From assembly GCF_024741795.1 (NCBI RefSeq), contig NZ_CP102950.1, positions 558,001-622,000 on the forward strand: 64,000 nucleotides of DNA, in the 5' to 3' direction. Both the position numbers and the translations under genes were made by a program. This stretch comes from Arthrobacter sp. CJ23. Its GTDB lineage: Bacteria > Actinomycetota > Actinomycetes > Actinomycetales > Micrococcaceae. Below the pieces are notes generated by a model, which worked only from the letters and a program-made list of their open reading frames with translations, was not told where the DNA came from and did no database searches. Of this stretch, positions 54,342 through 63,668 are shown piece after piece. Numbering within the stretch: the stretch's first letter is position 1; each line of letters starts with the position of its first letter.

Positions 54342-55817
54342 ATGCGAGCCCGCACGGCCGATTACCACACGCTCCGCAATTTCAGGTCGTTTGAACTCCT
54401 CAATACCTTGCGGTGGGCCATTTCGCTGGACGGTTTCAAGGCGCTGACATTGTTGGGTTCTGTAGCCGGGGTTGCCGTAGGAACCTTGGTTTGCGTCATG
54501 ACGCTCACTGTCCTCAGGGATGGCTTGTTCCGCGGGAATATGGACGACGCCCTCAGCCTTGGCTTCCTGGCACTCGTCTATTCAGCCGCAGTCCTCGGGC
54601 TCGGCGAAATCGTTTCCAACCGGAGACTCGCTGTGACCGGAACCCCACACCTTGAACTGTTCAGGGCGATGGAGTTGCCCATTCATCAGGTGGTCCTCCG
54701 CTATGGAATCCTTCCGTTGGTCCGGCGACTCGGCTTGCTGTGGTTCGCGGCCGCGTTGTTTCTAACGGTGTTCTTCGAGGTCTCGCCACGATATCTGGCC
54801 ACCGTCGTTGCCACCGTAGCCGTGCTCTTGGTGACCACGGCCGCGGCGCTCCATTGTGTATTGCGCTTCGCCTCGTCCGCCGCCCGCCGCAATACCCTCA
54901 GCTGGTCTTTCGGTCTCCTGGCGCTAACGGTGGGTCTCCTGATCGGCGGGGCGACGGCGCCGCTGCTTTCCCACGTTCGAGCGGCCGGGGCGTGGGATGC
55001 TGGCTCTGCTCTCTTCGAGAGTACGGCCGCTGTGGCATGTGCGGTGTCCCTCGCAGCCACAGGGGCATCGGGTCTTTTCAGTCTTCGGTTGTGGCGGGGA
55101 TTGGCGTACCGGAAGATACTCCTCGCGACTCCGGTCACTAGCCGGAAGAAGCGCCGCCTCACGCTCGCATCAATTCTGCTGTCCGAGCTGTTCCACAGCC
55201 GGCAAGGTTCCGTTGTGGGCGTTATCGCTTTGTCGTGGATCGCCGTCGTAGGTTCTCTCCTAGGTGCCAGCGGTGTCCTGCGGTTAGACAGCAGTCTCGA
55301 CGGCGGTGACCTTCAGCGATCGCTCATCGGCGTCACCTTGGTCCTTAGCCTCGGGGTAACAGAGCCGACGCTTTACCGAATCGGCCCCACGGCCAAGCTG
55401 TATGCGTTGCGGTTCGCCTGGGAGAACGGCAACTCGGCGAGGTCCATCGTGACAGGGCTCATCGGCGTCTACTTCCTGATAGGCGGCGCCATCGGTCTTT
55501 TCGTATTCTGCAGCGCATTCCTGGCTTTGGGCATCATGGACATGGGCATCATTTTGACCGGAGTGATCGTCATGGCGGCCGGGATTATCGCCGAAGCCCT
55601 GGCGCGGCCTGCCACCAGCACCGACGGCACGAAGGCAGCAGACATCATGGATGCCCTCTATACACTCCTGCTGGTTTCGCCGTGCTCGCTCATCCTTGTC
55701 CTCAGCCCTGCACGCAGCACCATCTTGCTGCTCGGCTACACCATCCTTCTGACCCTGGGAGCCACCGCATGCCTTCGCACACACCTCCTGAAACTTCGCT
55801 CTCACTCGAGTCCGTAA
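54342..55817 (+). CDS. Large multi-pass membrane protein of the bacteriocin cluster (As-48B/CirB position)
   Basis: A 491-residue protein with about twelve membrane segments. An N-terminal soluble helix pair (FRSFELLNTLRWAISLDGFKAL) precedes paired segments separated by basic loops; no standard transporter motif is seen. Circular bacteriocin clusters carry one membrane protein of about 500-560 residues (As-48B, CirB) that is essential for production, and this gene fills that place. It starts 8 nt after the preceding stop and overlaps the ATPase gene by 49 nt. Confidence 0.72.
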   Translation: MRARTADYHTLRNFRSFELLNTLRWAISLDGFKALTLLGSVAGVAVGTLVCVMTLTVLRDGLFRGNMDDALSLGFLALVYSAAVLGLGEIVSNRRLAVTGTPHLELFRAMELPIHQVVLRYGILPLVRRLGLLWFAAALFLTVFFEVSPRYLATVVATVAVLLVTTAAALHCVLRFASSAARRNTLSWSFGLLALTVGLLIGGATAPLLSHVRAAGAWDAGSALFESTAAVACAVSLAATGASGLFSLRLWRGLAYRKILLATPVTSRKKRRLTLASILLSELFHSRQGSVVGVIALSWIAVVGSLLGASGVLRLDSSLDGGDLQRSLIGVTLVLSLGVTEPTLYRIGPTAKLYALRFAWENGNSARSIVTGLIGVYFLIGGAIGLFVFCSAFLALGIMDMGIILTGVIVMAAGIIAEALARPATSTDGTKAADIMDALYTLLLVSPCSLILVLSPARSTILLLGYTILLTLGATACLRTHLLKLRSHSSP

Positions 55818-56404
55818 CCGTCGGCTACCAGCAGGGCTCCCCCGTCTTGGACGGGCTCAGCCTGGCAATGACAGGCCCCGGCATCTACCGTGTCGCGGGC
55901 AGCAACGGCAGCGGCAAATCAACCTTGCTCGAACTCATCAGCGGGTTCCTCCACCCATGGTCCGGCAAGGTTCGACTCTGCGGCCTGGACGCGAGCAGTC
56001 CGCAGGCCCGCGAGGTTCGCAGCGTGTGCCGGACGTCCCCAGCGCTGTACCCATCAATGACGGTGCAAGACCATCTGGCATTTGCTGCCCAAAGCCGTGG
56101 CGTTGGGCGCGACGCGGGACTCTCCCGATTGGAGGCCTATGGTCTCAAGGATTGGGCTGAACAGCCCGCGTCCACGTTGTCCACGGGCAACCAACGCAAG
56201 CTCTGGATCCTCATGTGTACCGTGGCGGACACCCCTATCATCGCAATCGACGAGCCCTTCAACGGGATGGACAGTCAGGGCACCGATGCGCTGATCTCCG
56301 AACTACACGAATGGGCTTCACGCAAGATCGTGGTGCTCGTGTCGCACACCGTCCCCGAACAACTCGCCGTGGACCACTCGTTTCGCTTCCAGCCAGCAGA
56401 GTAG
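55769..56404 (+). CDS. ABC ATPase of the bacteriocin cluster
   Basis: A 211-residue ATP-binding protein. Walker A AGSNGSGKST, signature STGNQRKLW, Walker B IIAIDEPFNGMD and the H-loop VSHTVPE are present, without a fused membrane domain. It matches the As-48D/CirD-type ATPase that drives export or immunity. The ATG at 55769 is inside the end of the preceding gene in another frame, indicating tight coupling. Confidence 0.82.
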   Translation: MPSHTPPETSLSLESVTVGYQQGSPVLDGLSLAMTGPGIYRVAGSNGSGKSTLLELISGFLHPWSGKVRLCGLDASSPQAREVRSVCRTSPALYPSMTVQDHLAFAAQSRGVGRDAGLSRLEAYGLKDWAEQPASTLSTGNQRKLWILMCTVADTPIIAIDEPFNGMDSQGTDALISELHEWASRKIVVLVSHTVPEQLAVDHSFRFQPAE

Positions 56405-56412
56405 GGCAAGTC

Positions 56413-56439
56413 TGCGGCCAGGGTTACGGTTCGGCCGCA
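56413..56439 (+). terminator. Weak hairpin after the bacteriocin cluster
   Basis: TGCGGCC / GGCCGCA (56413-56419, 56433-56439), 13-nt loop, no T-run. Possible transcript end of the cluster. Confidence 0.35.
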
Positions 56440-56895
56440 CGAATGTGACGCACCTCACTGCGCCGGATGGGTGGCGGTGAGGATTCGCCGAATCTGGTCA
56501 TTTGGCGAACCGCCGCCCGGCACTCCCGGACCGCACCGCCCGTTTCGCCAGTGATCAGACGATTTCCCGGGCTTTCCTTCGATGGTTCCTCCTGTAGCCG
56601 CCGGCGTCTGTTCCATGGCTTCCTGCCGTCCGGAGGCGCCAGCTTGCACTTCGCGTGCAGGAGTCGCAAACTTCATGTCCCAGCAGCATCACGGGCGTCA
56701 GGTTGTGGATGCCGCAGGCCGGCGGACCCCGCGCCGGACCGGTGCTTTGGGGCCGAAATGCCATGTGCTTTCCCATCCCAGAAAGCATCACGGAATTCAA
56801 TCCAGACCCGAATGGGTTCGGATCCCACGCACCATTGGACGGGATCCGGGACCGAGGCCGCGGCGTCGGCTTTGCAGCATGAGGTAGGACATTCA
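56440..56895. other. Non-coding stretch between the bacteriocin cluster and the winged-helix gene
   Basis: About 455 nt without a convincing gene. It contains GATTCGCCGAATC (56482-56494), an odd-centred palindrome that could be a regulatory site. Open frames on both strands here have no family features and poor codon pattern. Confidence 0.5.
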
Positions 56896-57636
56896 ATGCC
56901 AGTTCCACCGGGATACCCCAGCAGTTCCGTCCAAGGCAACAACATGGGTGAGGAGGAGCATCAAGCCTTCTACCGGCGTCGGCCCGACGAAAAGACCCCT
57001 GCGGCACGCTCTGCGCGGGGGTTCGCACTCTTCGTGGGGATCGACGAGGCGGTGGCCCAATCGGCAGGCACCTCCCTGTGCGGGCTCGCGAAGGACATCC
57101 GCGACTACGGCCACGCCCTGGTGGACGGGCTCGACAGCCACGTCGCGGTGGCGCTCGGCCCGCCCGGCGGCGAAGGCAGCCCAATCCAGAGCGTCTTCGC
57201 AGCGTTCGGTGACCCCTCGGCCCTGGCCCGGCCCCGGCGGGACATTAAGGTGCCCCTTCCGTCAGCAGTCCGGCCCCCAGCAATCCAGCCCCGGCGTGCC
57301 AAGAGGCCTGCCGCGTCGGGCGTGCTCATTGATGTGTCGGCCAGGAAGGTCTATCTCGACGGCGAATCGGTGCACTTGACCATCAAGGAGTTCCGGCTGA
57401 TGACCTACCTGATAGACAACAGGGCGCGCATCGTCGGCCGGGCGGAACTGCTCCAGCACATCTGGGGGCATGCCGCCGAACTGCCCAACGAGCGCGCCAT
57501 CGATATCCACGTCCGGCGGCTTCGGAGCAAGCTCGGACGGCTTGCCAGGACCATCCAGACCCGGCGCGGAGCCGGCTACCAGTTCCGCGGCGATCCGGAG
57601 CTCACGGTGTGCACCGCCCCGGAATACATGATCTAG
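56896..57636 (+). CDS. Winged-helix DNA-binding protein (OmpR/PhoB C-terminal type)
   Basis: A 246-residue protein. The C-terminal 95 residues are an OmpR-type effector domain: VYLDGESVHLTIKEFRLMTYL, ELLQHIW, the recognition helix AIDIHVRRLRSKLG and the wing IQTRRGAGYQF. The N-terminal part (FALFVGIDEAVAQSAGTSL) is not a receiver domain and lacks phospho-acceptor Asp residues, so it is not a normal response regulator. GAGGTAGGA precedes the ATG at 56896. Targets unknown. Confidence 0.82.
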   Translation: MPVPPGYPSSSVQGNNMGEEEHQAFYRRRPDEKTPAARSARGFALFVGIDEAVAQSAGTSLCGLAKDIRDYGHALVDGLDSHVAVALGPPGGEGSPIQSVFAAFGDPSALARPRRDIKVPLPSAVRPPAIQPRRAKRPAASGVLIDVSARKVYLDGESVHLTIKEFRLMTYLIDNRARIVGRAELLQHIWGHAAELPNERAIDIHVRRLRSKLGRLARTIQTRRGAGYQFRGDPELTVCTAPEYMI

Positions 57637-57682
57637 TGCGGGGTGCCGGCCCCGCCCTGTGCCGTCTGGCCCCGCCTGGCGG

Positions 57683-59323
57683 TCACCGCGATGGCTGCTC
57701 CTCGTGTGCGGCCCGGAGCTGGAGCCACAGGGCCAGCATGGTGTCGGGATCGCCGAGATCGGCATCCAGCGCCTCGGCTGCCCGCTGGATCCGGTACCGC
57801 ACCGTGTTGTCGTGGACGCCCAGCTCCCCGGCCGTGCGCAGCGTGTTGCCCAGGTTCCGGCACCAGCAAAGCAGCGTCTCGCTGAGGTTGCCCCGTCCGG
57901 TGGCCTGTTCCTTGTCGATGAGCGCCGCCAGCCGGGCGTTCAGGACAAGGGGTTCAGCCGCAATGGTGTCCCGGACCTTGTTGATCAGAAGCTGGGACTG
58001 GACGTCACCCCGCGCCAAGACACGGCGGGCTGAACCGCGGACATGGCAGCGCAGGATGGCGTCCAGTTCCTGCCGGCGGGCGGTGAGGGAGCCGCTGTGG
58101 TGCGCCGGCTCAGCGACGGCGGCCACCGTTTCCCCGTCCACCACCCGGTCGATGACGTGCAGGACACGCTCGGCGATGGTCCGGGCCTCTTCCTGCTTGT
58201 CGGTGTGGATCAGGACATAGATGCGCCGCTCGACAACCACCGCGCACGATTCGCGCCGGTACGCCGAATAGTGCCGGTCGATGGTCGTCTTCATCTGGGT
58301 CAGGGTGGTCGGCGATATGGTGTTGCCCAGCACTGAGAATCCCGTCAGAATGACAGGTTCTCCGTCTGCCACACCGAGTTCCGCCAGTTCTGTTCCCGTC
58401 AGGTTGGTGCCGGCAATCAGCCTCCGGAGGACTTCCTCCCGTGGCCCCTAGTTGGCATCCTGGATCCTCCAGTTCTCCAGCATGTGCGAGGCGGCGGTCC
58501 ATGCCGCGTGGGCCAGCGCCGCCTGCTTTTCGGCTTCACCGGGAAGCGAGTCATCGCCGGCCCTGCCGTCGATGGCCCAGATCGTTCCGAGCGGAACGGA
58601 GCCGGCCCGGACGGCGATTGCCATCCGGGCGTAGTCTTCCCCGAACTCCGGAAACCTCAGCGGCCCTTTGGCCGTGAGGACCTCACGGTACTGGACGTCG
58701 TTGAAGGCGGTTAACGGGACCCGACGGCTGAGGATGCCGCGCGTGCGCAGATTGTCGATGAGCTGGCCCGGGACCGAGGAGTAGGCCAGGATCTGGCGCC
58801 CCATTCCTTCGATGGAGACGGAGCCGCCAAAGACCTCGGCCAGGCTGTTTGCCAGGGCAAATAGCGGCTCCAGTGACGCCTGCCGTGAGGCCCCGCCGGA
58901 CATGTTGCTTTCCCCCAGGATGCTGGAGACGAAAGCGTCCATGTACCGCCACGTCACGTGGTCCGCCACGTCGATGACCGCCATGCCCGCATTGGCCGCA
59001 ATGGCAGAGATTTCCGCCCGCCGTCCAGGCCGGCATTTCAGGGCGATGGCGCTGTAGCTGCGGCGGACCGCCTGCTCCACGAGGCGCTCGATGTCGTCCC
59101 TGGACAGGGCGTTGCTCGACATCATGAACAGGAACGTCCCCGGGATGTCCGGGAGCTCGTCCGTGACTTCCGCGAATTCCGTGTTGCCCACCACGGGCGA
59201 GGAGGAAGGGCCGGGGGAGAGCACCGTGACGGATGACCCCAGCTGCTCCAGCAACTCCGAAAGCAGCAGCTGGCTCTCCTGGGGCTGAGGATTGCCGTCT
59301 TTTGCGAATTCTCCCAATTCCAT
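57683..59323 (-). pseudogene. PucR-family regulator interrupted by an in-frame stop codon
   Basis: Two same-frame pieces form one PucR-type regulator. The first (59323 to 58448, 291 codons) has the PucR N-terminal domain and a GAF-like middle (LANSLAEVFGGSVSIEG). A TAG at 58448-58450 ends it. Reading on without a shift, GPREEVLRRLIAGTNLTGTELAELGV joins it to the second (to 57683), which ends with the PucR C-terminal helix-turn-helix LGVHDNTVRYRIQRAAEAL. The total of about 545 codons fits the family. It is divergent from the decarboxylase-transporter operon, which it would be expected to control. Either truncated, translated as two proteins, or the stop is a sequence error. Confidence 0.75.
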
Positions 59324-59438
59324 GCCTCGATCTTACGCACTTTCCATAAATCATTGTGACGGATGTCTCACTAGCCTTGATTCAGATGCGGTTCGGACGC
59401 CCGTATCCGCCCACCTGATTCATCCCCGAGGAGCCCAC

Positions 59439-60749
59439 ATGACCCAGACCCTGGTTGCCCCAGGAACCGCACCCTGCCTTGACGATCTCTGGCAGATCCT
59501 GCCCGAGGAAGCTGGCTCCAACGAACAGGGCGAACTGACCATTGGGGGCTGTTCGGCGGTGGAGCTGGCCAAGACGTTTGGAACCCCGCTCCATGTCATT
59601 GACGAGACAGGCCTGCGGCGCCAGATGCGTCGCTTCGTGGACGGGCTGGCCTCGCGTTGGCCTAACTCGGAGGTCCTGTTCGCCTCGAAGTCGCTGCCGG
59701 CCGTGGCCATGTATGCGATCGCCGCGGCCGAAGGGCTGTGCCTGGACGTGGCCGGTGCGGGCGAGATCCGCCTCGCCCTCGCGGCCGGGGTGGATCCGGG
59801 CCGCATCTTCCTCCACGGCAACGCCAAGAGCCGGGAAGACCTCGAACTCGCACTGCGCGTGGGTGTCGGCACCATCATCATCGACAATTTCGACGACATC
59901 GACCGGCTCGAGCAGATGGTCACCGCACCGCAGTCCGTGCTGCTCCGGGTGATCCCCGAGGTCCAGGCGGACACGCACGCCTCCATTTTCACCGGAGGCA
60001 AGGAATCGAAGTTCGGCCTGCCCCTGGAGCAGGCGGCTGAAGCCATCGGCCGCATCACACAGCATCCCTTGCTGCAGTTCGACGGCGTGCACGTGCACAT
60101 CGGCTCGCAGATCCTCGACGCCCGTCCGTTCGGCGAGGCGGTGGCCGCAGTCTCATCGATCGGGCAGTTCCCCGTGTACGACGTCGGAGGCGGGCTGGGC
60201 GTCAAATACACCTTTGGTGACCAGCCGCCAACGGTCGAAGAGTATTTGGATTCCATCACCGCAGCAGCCCGCACATACCTGCCGGCGGATGCAAAGATCC
60301 TGATCGAACCCGGACGGTCCGTGGTGGCCCGGGCCGGGATCACGCTCTACCAGGTCAGCACCATCAAGGAAACGGCCAAGACCTTCGTGGCTGTCAACGG
60401 CGGACTGGCGGACCTCATCAATGTGGCGCTCACCGGTCAACGCTACGAACCGGTTGTGGCGAACCGGTTGCACGAGCCCTGGGACACCCGCGCCCAGATT
60501 GTGGGGCGGCAATGCGAGTCGGGCGACCTCATGGTGGACAACGCACTCATCAGTGCACCGCGCCTCGGCGACACCATCGCCCTGGCGGCCACCGGTGCCT
60601 ACAGCTACACCTTCTCCAACAACTACAACGGCGCCCTCAAACCAGCCATCGTCTTCGTTGCCGACGGCGAGCCCCGGCTCGCGGTCCGCCGCGAAAGCTA
60701 CGAGGACCTCCTGCGCTGCCACGAACCTGCCGGAAACATCACCTGGTAA
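59439..60749 (+). CDS. Fold-type III PLP decarboxylase, diaminopimelate-decarboxylase-like
   Basis: A 436-residue enzyme. The PLP Lys is in FASKSLPAVAMYA; HVHIGSQ, DVGGGLGVKY, IEPGRSVVARAG, CESGDLM and GAYSYTFSNNYNG are the blocks of diaminopimelate decarboxylase (LysA). GAGGAG lies 6 nt before the ATG. Unlike the housekeeping lysA, it heads an operon with an amino acid uptake system, so it may act on an imported amino acid (diaminopimelate, lysine, ornithine or another diamino acid). The exact substrate is not clear. Confidence 0.85.
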   Translation: MTQTLVAPGTAPCLDDLWQILPEEAGSNEQGELTIGGCSAVELAKTFGTPLHVIDETGLRRQMRRFVDGLASRWPNSEVLFASKSLPAVAMYAIAAAEGLCLDVAGAGEIRLALAAGVDPGRIFLHGNAKSREDLELALRVGVGTIIIDNFDDIDRLEQMVTAPQSVLLRVIPEVQADTHASIFTGGKESKFGLPLEQAAEAIGRITQHPLLQFDGVHVHIGSQILDARPFGEAVAAVSSIGQFPVYDVGGGLGVKYTFGDQPPTVEEYLDSITAAARTYLPADAKILIEPGRSVVARAGITLYQVSTIKETAKTFVAVNGGLADLINVALTGQRYEPVVANRLHEPWDTRAQIVGRQCESGDLMVDNALISAPRLGDTIALAATGAYSYTFSNNYNGALKPAIVFVADGEPRLAVRRESYEDLLRCHEPAGNITW

Positions 60750-60819
60750 CCGTCAACACCCATTTCCCACGCAACAAACGGCCCTCCGTGCCGTGCATCC
60801 CCATCATGAGGAGAACACC

Positions 60820-61761
60820 ATGAAGAAGCTATCCGCAGCCCTGTCCATCGTGGCCGCTGCCAGCCTGCTTTTCGTTTCCGCCTGTTCCAACGACACCTCG
60901 GCTGACGCCGCAAAACCAAGTGACCCGTCCGCCGTCGCGCCCAACCCGCCGATCCAGACGAGCAAGGACGCCGCAGTGGCGGCACTGCTCCCGGAGAGCA
61001 TCCGCGCCAAGGGCGAGATCAAGGCCGCAGGCAACATCCCCTACCCGCCGTACACGATGTATGACACTGACAGCAGGGCAACGGGATTCGACTACGACCT
61101 CTCCCAGGCGCTGGGGCAGAAGCTCGACATTCCCGTGTCCTTCAACCAGCAGGCCTTCTCCACCATCATCCCGTCCCTGCTCTCCAAGAAGTTCGACGTC
61201 ATTCTTAGCGCGATGAATGACACTCCGGAGCGGCAGAAGACACTCAACTTCGTGGACTACACGCACGGCGGATTCATCATCGTGGTGAAGAACGGCAACC
61301 CGGAAAAGGTGCAGAACCTGCTGGACCTCTGTGGCAAGACCGTTTCGGTCCAGAAGGCCACGGTCCAGGGCGATCTCCTGCGGGACCTCGAAGGAAAGTG
61401 CAAGGCCAAAGGCCAGAGCGGCGTCTCGGTCCTGGAACTGCCAAGCGACCTGGATGCCCAGACCGCGCTGCGGGCCGGGAAGAGCCAGGCCTATGTGGTG
61501 GACGCGCCAGTCGCTGAATTCGTGGTGAAGACCGCCGGCGATGGCAAGGCGTTCGAGCTTGTCCGGGACCCGGAATTCCCTTCGGGCTACCTGCCGGTCT
61601 TCAGCGGAATGGGAAACCTCAATACAGATCCCCAGTTCACCGAGGCCCTGCGCTCGGCCTTCCAGGCGCTCATTGACGATGGCACCTACAAGAAGATCCT
61701 GGACCGTTACTCCCTCACCCCGTACGGCGTGGCTTCGGCCGCGGTCAACCAGGGAAAGTAG
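60820..61761 (+). CDS. Amino acid ABC transporter, substrate-binding lipoprotein
   Basis: A 313-residue lipoprotein: lipobox VSAC (Cys22), a Ser/Pro linker, then a family 3 solute-binding domain with GNIPYPPYTMYD, ATGFDYDLSQALGQKL, FDVILSAMNDTPERQKTLNFVDY and GKTVSVQKATVQGD. It would catch a polar amino acid or opine outside the cell. GAGGAG lies 6 nt before the ATG. Second gene of the operon. Confidence 0.92.
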   Translation: MKKLSAALSIVAAASLLFVSACSNDTSADAAKPSDPSAVAPNPPIQTSKDAAVAALLPESIRAKGEIKAAGNIPYPPYTMYDTDSRATGFDYDLSQALGQKLDIPVSFNQQAFSTIIPSLLSKKFDVILSAMNDTPERQKTLNFVDYTHGGFIIVVKNGNPEKVQNLLDLCGKTVSVQKATVQGDLLRDLEGKCKAKGQSGVSVLELPSDLDAQTALRAGKSQAYVVDAPVAEFVVKTAGDGKAFELVRDPEFPSGYLPVFSGMGNLNTDPQFTEALRSAFQALIDDGTYKKILDRYSLTPYGVASAAVNQGK

Positions 61762-61767
61762 CCGGCA

Positions 61768-62763
61768 ATGAGCCTCCCCACCCAACAGTCCGTCGCTCCC
61801 CACGCCCATGTTTCCGGGCCGGAGGGGCCCGCCGGCGACATCAAGGCCGTTCCGCTGCGCCGCCCCTGGCGGGTGGTCAGCGCAGTGGTCCTGCTGTTCG
61901 TCGTCGCACTGTTCATCGAATCCCTGGTGACGAACAAGAACATCGAATACCCGGTGATCGGGCGCTACCTGCTTGACACCCACATCCTCGCCGGTGTGGG
62001 CCTCACCCTGCTCCTGACCGTCCTGTCGATGCTGGTCTCCACGCTCCTGGCCATCGTCATCGCGGCGATGCGCCTGTCCACCAACCCCGTCCTGTCCACG
62101 CTGTCGTGGCTGTACGTGTGGCTGTTCCGCGGCACCCCGCTGCTGGTGCAGATCGTGCTGTGGGGCTACCTCGGCCTGCTCTACAGCCGGCTCTCGGTGG
62201 GCATCCCGCTCACGGACATCGTGTTCTGGTCCGTGGACACGAACGCGATCATCACGGCCTTCGTGGCCGGATTCCTGGCCTTGACCTTCAACGAGGCCGC
62301 GTATTCCTCGGAGATCGTGCGGGCCGGAATGCTCTCCGTGGATGAAGGCCAGCGCGAGGCCGCCTACTCACTGGGGATGTCCCCGCTGTTCACGTTCAAC
62401 CGGATCCTGCTGCCGCAGGCCATGCGGGTCATTATTCCCCCGATGGGCAACGAGCTCATCTCCATGCTGAAGAACACCTCGCTGCTCTCGGTGATCGCAG
62501 TCCTTGAGCTCTACACTCAGGCGTCGCTCATTTCCTCGCAGAACCTCCGGCAGGTCGAACTGCTGGTGGTGGTGAGTATCTGGTACCTGTTCATGACGAG
62601 CCTGCTGTCCATCCCGCAGTACTACTTGGAGCGCCGCTTCGGCCGCGGAGCCAGCAGAACGCTGCCCCCCACGCCGCTGCAGCGCGTCCGGAGATTCCTT
62701 GCCGACCGCACGTCCCAACCCACACCGGTCCCCGTCGGGACCACGGAGGTGAATGTTCCGTGA
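61768..62763 (+). CDS. Amino acid ABC transporter permease
   Basis: A 331-residue His/Glu/Gln-type permease. Membrane segments start after a 30-residue tail; the conserved [17 protein letters not shown] and the ATPase-contact loop [22 protein letters not shown] are seen. Its single copy suggests a homodimer. It begins 6 nt after the binding-protein gene and overlaps the ATPase gene by 4 nt (GTGA). Confidence 0.93.
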   Translation: MSLPTQQSVAPHAHVSGPEGPAGDIKAVPLRRPWRVVSAVVLLFVVALFIESLVTNKNIEYPVIGRYLLDTHILAGVGLTLLLTVLSMLVSTLLAIVIAAMRLSTNPVLSTLSWLYVWLFRGTPLLVQIVLWGYLGLLYSRLSVGIPLTDIVFWSVDTNAIITAFVAGFLALTFNEAAYSSEIVRAGMLSVDEGQREAAYSLGMSPLFTFNRILLPQAMRVIIPPMGNELISMLKNTSLLSVIAVLELYTQASLISSQNLRQVELLVVVSIWYLFMTSLLSIPQYYLERRFGRGASRTLPPTPLQRVRRFLADRTSQPTPVPVGTTEVNVP

Positions 62764-63578
62764 CAACAACCCCATCCGCAGACGCGCAGGCCGCACTCTC
62801 ACCGGAGGCGGCAACGAAGCCGCTGGTGAGAATCCAGAATGTGCGCAAGAGCTTCGGCAGCCACGAGGTCCTCAAGGACATCACGCTGAATGTCAACGCC
62901 GGCGAGGTCACGTGCCTGCTGGGCCCGTCCGGCTCCGGCAAGTCCACGCTGCTGCGCTGCGTTAACCACCTGGAAAGCATCGACGGCGGACGCATCTACG
63001 TGGACGAGGACCTCATCGGGTACCGCCAGCACGGGGCCAGGATTTACGAAATGACCCCGCGCGAAATCGCCCGGCAGCGCCGCAACGTTGGCATGGTGTT
63101 CCAGAAGTTCAATCTCTTCCCGCACAAGACTGCCCTGGAGAACATCACCGAGGCCCCCATCGGGGTCAAGGGCCAGGCCAGGCAGGACGCAGTCCGGCGA
63201 GCCATGGAACTGCTTGACAGGGTAGGGCTGGCCGATTGGGCGAACCACTACCCGGCGCAGCTCTCCGGCGGGCAGCAGCAGCGCGTGGCCATCGCCCGTG
63301 CCCTGGCCATGGACCCCAAGCTGATGCTCTTCGACGAGCCCACCTCGGCCCTGGACCCCGAACTGGTGGGCGACGTTCTGGACGTCATGCGGTCCTTGGC
63401 CGCCCAAGGCATGACCATGATTGTGGTGACGCACGAGATCGGCTTCGCCCGCAGCGCCGCTGACCAGGTGGTGTTCATGGACGGCGGCGTAGTGGTGGAG
63501 CGCGGACACCCCGAACAGGTCATCTCGGCGCCGCAGAATCACCGGACCAAGGCGTTCATCGAGAGCGTGCTCGTCTAG
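62760..63578 (+). CDS. Amino acid ABC transporter ATP-binding protein
   Basis: A 272-residue GlnQ-type ATPase: Walker [11 protein letters not shown]-loop [17 protein letters not shown], signature [15 protein letters not shown], Walker [15 protein letters not shown] and H-loop [14 protein letters not shown]. The GTG start overlaps the permease stop. It completes a standard polar amino acid importer. Confidence 0.95.
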   Translation: MTTTPSADAQAALSPEAATKPLVRIQNVRKSFGSHEVLKDITLNVNAGEVTCLLGPSGSGKSTLLRCVNHLESIDGGRIYVDEDLIGYRQHGARIYEMTPREIARQRRNVGMVFQKFNLFPHKTALENITEAPIGVKGQARQDAVRRAMELLDRVGLADWANHYPAQLSGGQQQRVAIARALAMDPKLMLFDEPTSALDPELVGDVLDVMRSLAAQGMTMIVVTHEIGFARSAADQVVFMDGGVVVERGHPEQVISAPQNHRTKAFIESVLV

Positions 63579-63608
63579 GGCCGCAAGCCCTACGGCCGCA
63601 AACCAACG

Positions 63609-63649
63609 AGGCAGGGCCACCCAGTCAACGTGACCGGGTGGCCCTGCCT
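63609..63649 (+). terminator. Intrinsic terminator of the decarboxylase-transporter operon
   Basis: A perfect 14-bp inverted repeat (arms 63609-63622 and 63636-63649), then TTG. It also faces the convergent gene at 63669. Confidence 0.8.
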
Positions 63650-63668
63650 TGTGGCCCGCGGCTTCCGG

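Noticed and set aside
56555..57184. 209-codon minus-strand frame near the winged-helix gene
   Set aside because: Product is Arg/Pro-rich, without domain, and overlaps a gene with a clear winged-helix end.
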